Positions 56,295 to 60,000 of a stretch of 60,000 nucleotides of DNA are shown one piece after another (positions within the stretch are counted from its first letter, which is position 1; each line of letters opens with the position of its first letter). The translations under genes and the position numbers were made by a program. The stretch spans positions 22,707,723 through 22,767,722 of the forward strand of contig NC_135556.1 of NCBI RefSeq assembly GCF_964340395.1. Direction: 5' to 3'. The notes below the pieces were generated by a model. It was not told the DNA's origin and ran no database searches. It worked only from the letters and a program-made list of their open reading frames with translations. This DNA is from Glandiceps talaboti (taxonomy: Eukaryota; Hemichordata; Enteropneusta; Spengelidae).

Positions 56295-58435
56295 CTACAG
56301 TTCTGTTCTGGATTGTGACAAACGTGGACCTCGCTTCTTGGCCTTCTTTTCTTTCTTCTTTGGCTTGATTGGTTCACTGCCTTGGAAATTTATCTGCCAT
56401 GAGAATGATCGAGAAAACAAATGACAATGTCTGAAGTAAAAAATTCGTTAAACAATATGACAATGCCTGAAGTAAAAGTGTCATTAATAAATGATGGAAA
56501 GGGACACTGACCTGTTTGATAATTTATCAAAAAATGTAATGGGAGAAAACATAAATGTCACAAACTAGACAACTATAACTACATAAAGGTATGAATCCAT
56601 GGTATGCCAATGTGTCAACCATCTCATGCTTGCACAGTCCCCTGTAGACTTACACGGTGCTGTATAGGCATGTGTGTCACACATCTTTTAACCAACTACA
56701 GGTCTACTGCAGCTAAACATTCTTGACAAAGTTAAAAATTGAGCACCAATCATTTTGTATAACATTATGAAAACACAACATCTAATGAGGCTTTAATATT
56801 TGCAGAGATTATTTTGATTTTATTGGATTTCATAAGTTGATAAAATATATTGGAAAGAAATGACTCTTTTTTAAATTATAATTGTCATCAATGAATTCCT
56901 ACCTTGCTTTCCATTTTGTATGGATTCTGGTAATTTGGATCTCGTTCAATGACATTCAATTCCTGAGCAACCTGTGAATGTAATTTGTAATGCAACACAA
57001 ATATGAAGTGAAAGAGTGGAATCAGATCATTCAGTACAAATCAGTTGCCAGTAACATCATATATGGAAATTGGTGACAAGTGAGCCCTCAAGAGGCCAGA
57101 AAAATGTATGCACAACATTTAGCCGATCAGTTCATTGTTCCATAAACAAAAGAACCAGATGTAAACTGAAAGTGCTCCCTTGGGTTAATTTCTAAACAGA
57201 ATTATGTAAATAAGCAATGTACATTTATTTTAAGACTAGCAAGCTTTAACAAAAATTCTACGTCAATTGTTTTTTTTTGTTTTTTTTTGATAATTATAAA
57301 GGAAACTCACCAAATGTAAAAATGTTGCATGTACACCTTCAAAGACCCCAGTTTGTTGTGCAAACAAGACAGACCATGCCATGGTTTCTTTCCATTCCCT
57401 TCTTTTGTCATAGATATCATGAGATATATCAGGAAGTCGCAGTAGTATCTCACCAAAGAATGCCGTGTTTTCTAGAACACTAGATAAAGCTGTGAGTATA
57501 CAAATGAAATTGAAGCTTATAAGTACAATGTACTACATTATCAGGGCTCTATGCTTGGTACTCTGTAAGGTACACCATGACGAGGTGCCCTCACACATTG
57601 GTCAAACCCTTTTCAGCAGGCACAAAGAGAATCAGGGAATCCTAGGAATAACCAGAGAATATTTTCATTTCTAGCATCCTAGGAATAACCTGATAAAAGA
57701 GTAGTGAATTTTGACTACACAACTGGGAATTTTATATCAGGGATCTGAAGATATCAAAACTGACAGCATTATTTTCAAAAAATTAGATTTGAACAAATTT
57801 ATCAGGTTGGATATTTCAATGCAGGATTTCCCACTGGCATAATAAGCTAAAGGTAAAATTTCTAATAAAGCCTATGTCATTATGAAACCAATTAAAGTCT
57901 ACAAAATGACAATTAGAATTCTTACCATCCTTTGTGTTATCATCTGTTGGGAATTTATCGCCGGGAATGTAATTAGTTTGTTGTATGGCGGCTTTAGCAC
58001 CAGATAACACCTACAATACACAAAGAATAACTAATTTATTATGATGATGATAATTAATTTTACACAACGTTTCATTATCCAAGAATCCTTAGTGGATTTG
58101 AAGAAATATTCTATGTTGAAATATTAATGACCAAATTATTTGACAAAGGACCATTCTTTTTCCACAATAAGATAAATGCACTTTTATCTTCATATTGAAA
58201 ATCCAGAGGTTAATAATGTACTCATTTAGGACATACATGTCCAGTGAACTTTAATGTTGATTGTTTCTGATTCAAAATTGGTACATAAAAGGAAAAAGTT
58301 TCCAAGTGCTCATACAGTTTTTGCTAGGAAAAATATGGAAAATGTAATTCAACATTATAAATTATAATGACTGAATTTGTGTGTGTGTGTGTGTGTGCAT
58401 GCATCCATGTGCATGTGTGTATGCATGCGTGCATC

Positions 58436-58481
<46 letters not shown>

Positions 58482-58775
58482 AGCGTGCATGTGTGTTCAT
58501 GTTATTTTTTATTGTTAACTCCTTTTATTTGCTTTGGAGTAAAATACAAGTACATCATATCAGAAGCATATGGAAGAAACAACCACAACACTGAATAAGC
58601 AATAATCTTTGGTTATAACTTACTACATGTAGGTACCTATCATCAACTCTTACCTCAAATAGCTTTTCATACACTAGAGAAACTAGTTTGTACTGTTTTT
58701 CATAGTCCTGTAGAGCTAGGATATTGTTAATGGCTTCCATGTGATCTTGTCTCCTTGTCTGAAACAGTTGTCTAT
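56295..58775 (-). CDS. CCDC134: CCDC134 (last five coding exons; 5' exon outside or unrecognised)
   Basis: Minus-strand exons in order: 58775-58654, 58010-57926, 57489-57311, 56971-56903, 56393-56295. Borders are AG/GT and phases agree, giving about 184 residues. Landmarks shared with vertebrate CCDC134: LFQTRRQDHMEAI..LALQDYEKQYK, VLENTAFFGEILLRLP, QQTGVFEGVHATFLHLVAQEL, DPNYQNPYKM and a lysine-rich KKEKKAKKRGPRLS tail. The last residues RTEL resemble the vertebrate QSEL and KDEL-type ER-retrieval signals. CCDC134 is a small ER/secreted protein linked in vertebrates to ER client glycoprotein handling and bone disease. About 45 N-terminal residues with the signal peptide are missing from view and should be encoded to the right. 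Confidence 0.9.
58377..58475. repeat. (GT)n-rich microsatellite in CCDC134 intron
   Basis: GT tracts interrupted by GCATGCATCCATGTGCATG, between the exons at 58010 and 58654. Confidence 0.88.
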
Positions 58776-60000
58776 CTGCATTAACATTAAGGATTACATA
58801 ACAAGTACCAAATGTGACACATTCAGAAATTTGCATAATGATATTCTGTAAAGCTGGAAAATTGTTCTTATTTTCGTTTATTTCAGGAGAAAACAAAAAA
58901 TGCAAAAATAAGCAGTGACTAAAATGTTATCTTGTACATTAACACATAATGTACCAGTCTGGTATTTAGTAAAAGTTTTTTGCTGAAGACTATAGACTGT
59001 AAAATTGCAAAATTTTCTACTAGCGGAAATATCTAGGTTTACACTATGTCTTAAAATGTGTTGATTTGTATACGTTCATTCAGTGATTTCCTTGTGAAGT
59101 ATTTTGCTACATACATGGGAGTTTTGTCAAAATGTTTAGTCCATCATTTTGTGCTTTTTAGGAACTAGACAGCTATTTCTTACGATTGATTTGTTGCCCT
59201 ATATTTCATAGTTTCATAGTTTTACTAAGTTGTATATAACTACATAATAAACAATGGGATCAAATAAAGCAGGTTTTCAGGAATGAAATACCAGGATTCA
59301 TATCAATAGATAATTTACTGATAAATAAACAACAGCAGTAACAAAATTAACATCAACTAAGATTCCTTAGTGTATTTTGAAGAAAATCTTCTGTAATGAA
59401 ACACAAAATGACAATATTACTCCTCTCCTGTTGTCAAATTCTCGGTACCTGAAATAGAATTTTGTAGAAATAACAAACATTCAAATCCTTGGTTGAAACA
59501 TTGACTTCCACTCTCCATGATAGCTACACATGAGAATAAGTCAACCATCTTGTTCTATTGGAACCCTCTAGCATAGACTCATAAATGCCGAATCTTTTCA
59601 GTGTAAAACATCTCTCATGAATATTCATTGTTCAACCATGAATAAATGTATATTATTTCTGCTGACTCCCATGATGCATTTAGCCCAAAGCAAAGATACC
59701 CTCTAAAGGCACAAGGTCAACCTGATGTATCCCTGAAATCGCAAGTAATTGGTAGGTGATGTGAAATCCTTTATTTCCCGAAGTGGCATTCCCCTTTAAG
59801 TTACTAACACACACTGGTAAGGTATAACATGCCAGCCTGGTGTTAGGATTTGACTGGCCCAGTCTGATGGTAGCCTAGTTGGAAGGCGATTATTGAACTA
59901 ACATGTAAACTGCAACCATGACCAATATGTATGGATTCAGTACTAGAACACTAAAAGACTACAAAATATATCTTTATCGTGATTTACTTATCAATTCAAT
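58776..60000. other. Upstream intron of CCDC134, no exon found
   Basis: No ATG plus signal-peptide frame with a phase-1 donor could be found. It contains the dispersed repeat at 59,618-59,800. Confidence 0.5.
59618..59800 (-). repeat. Dispersed repeat (GGGAATGCCACTTCGGGAAA family)
   Basis: On the minus strand it reads GGGAATGCCACTTCGGGAAA, then ACTTGCGATTTCAG and GCATCATGGGAGTCAGCAGA, ending near ATATTCATGAGAG. Homologous to 46,996-47,200. Confidence 0.55.

Overview
This window is AT-rich, microsatellite-dense animal DNA. Genes are split by GT-AG introns, there are no operons, and many non-autonomous mobile elements are present. The gene set fits a marine invertebrate: a tandem array of METTL24-like methyltransferases, a secreted PAN-EGF-F-type-lectin protein, an intronless divergent class A GPCR and CCDC134. 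tRNA-headed SINEs and pearl/HINE-like elements are also present. A non-vertebrate deuterostome (hemichordate or amphioxus type) is my first guess. A mollusc or brachiopod cannot be excluded from sequence alone.

Layout. Positions 1-35,770 hold four tandem copies (A-D, all + strand) of a seven-exon gene for a Golgi-type, single-pass type II, METTL24-like methyltransferase (Methyltransf_22/FkbM-like). I rebuilt the gene by splice-phase bookkeeping. Exon 1 is a signal anchor, exons 2-3 form the stem, exons 4-5 carry the SAM-binding motif, exon 6 is a linker and exon 7 holds the KIDIEGSEW motif. Copy A (exons 3-7) has its first exons left of the window. Copy B has exons 1, 2, 5, 6 and 7 only, because a ~1.1 kb deletion removed exons 3-4, and it is read as a pseudogene. 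Copy C (19,734-29,151) is complete at 358 residues. Copy D shows exons 4-7, and I could not find its N-terminal exons. Copies A and B lie in near-identical ~12 kb direct duplications. C is a little more diverged and D more so. The same repeats recur at homologous sites: (TA)n, a family with internal GTGACCCTCC motifs, HINE-like insertions and a Penelope-like relic. Insertions present in some copies and absent in others date events within the array.

Positions 35,770-39,595 are gene-free apart from a SINE. Positions 39,596-47,859 (+) encode a 491-residue secreted protein in nine exons: signal peptide, PAN/apple domain, EGF domain, F-type lectin domain and a ~180-residue C-terminal module that I do not recognise. 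Its introns carry a second SINE, very long (CT)n tracts, an inverted HINE-like element and a 165-bp segment almost identical to one in the methyltransferase cluster. Tail to tail with it, 48,983-49,942 (-) is a single-exon GPCR lacking the usual DRY and NPxxY residues. Positions 50-56 kb are apparently non-coding and contain two TIR elements. Positions 56,295-58,775 (-) hold the last five exons of CCDC134, an ER/secreted protein. Its 5' exon is probably beyond the right edge.

I see no sign of a wholly new multi-gene system. The most interesting points are the methyltransferase array with its deleted copy, the unassigned lectin C-terminal module, and a 346-bp perfectly centred TTAA fold-back element with its empty site visible in a sister copy.
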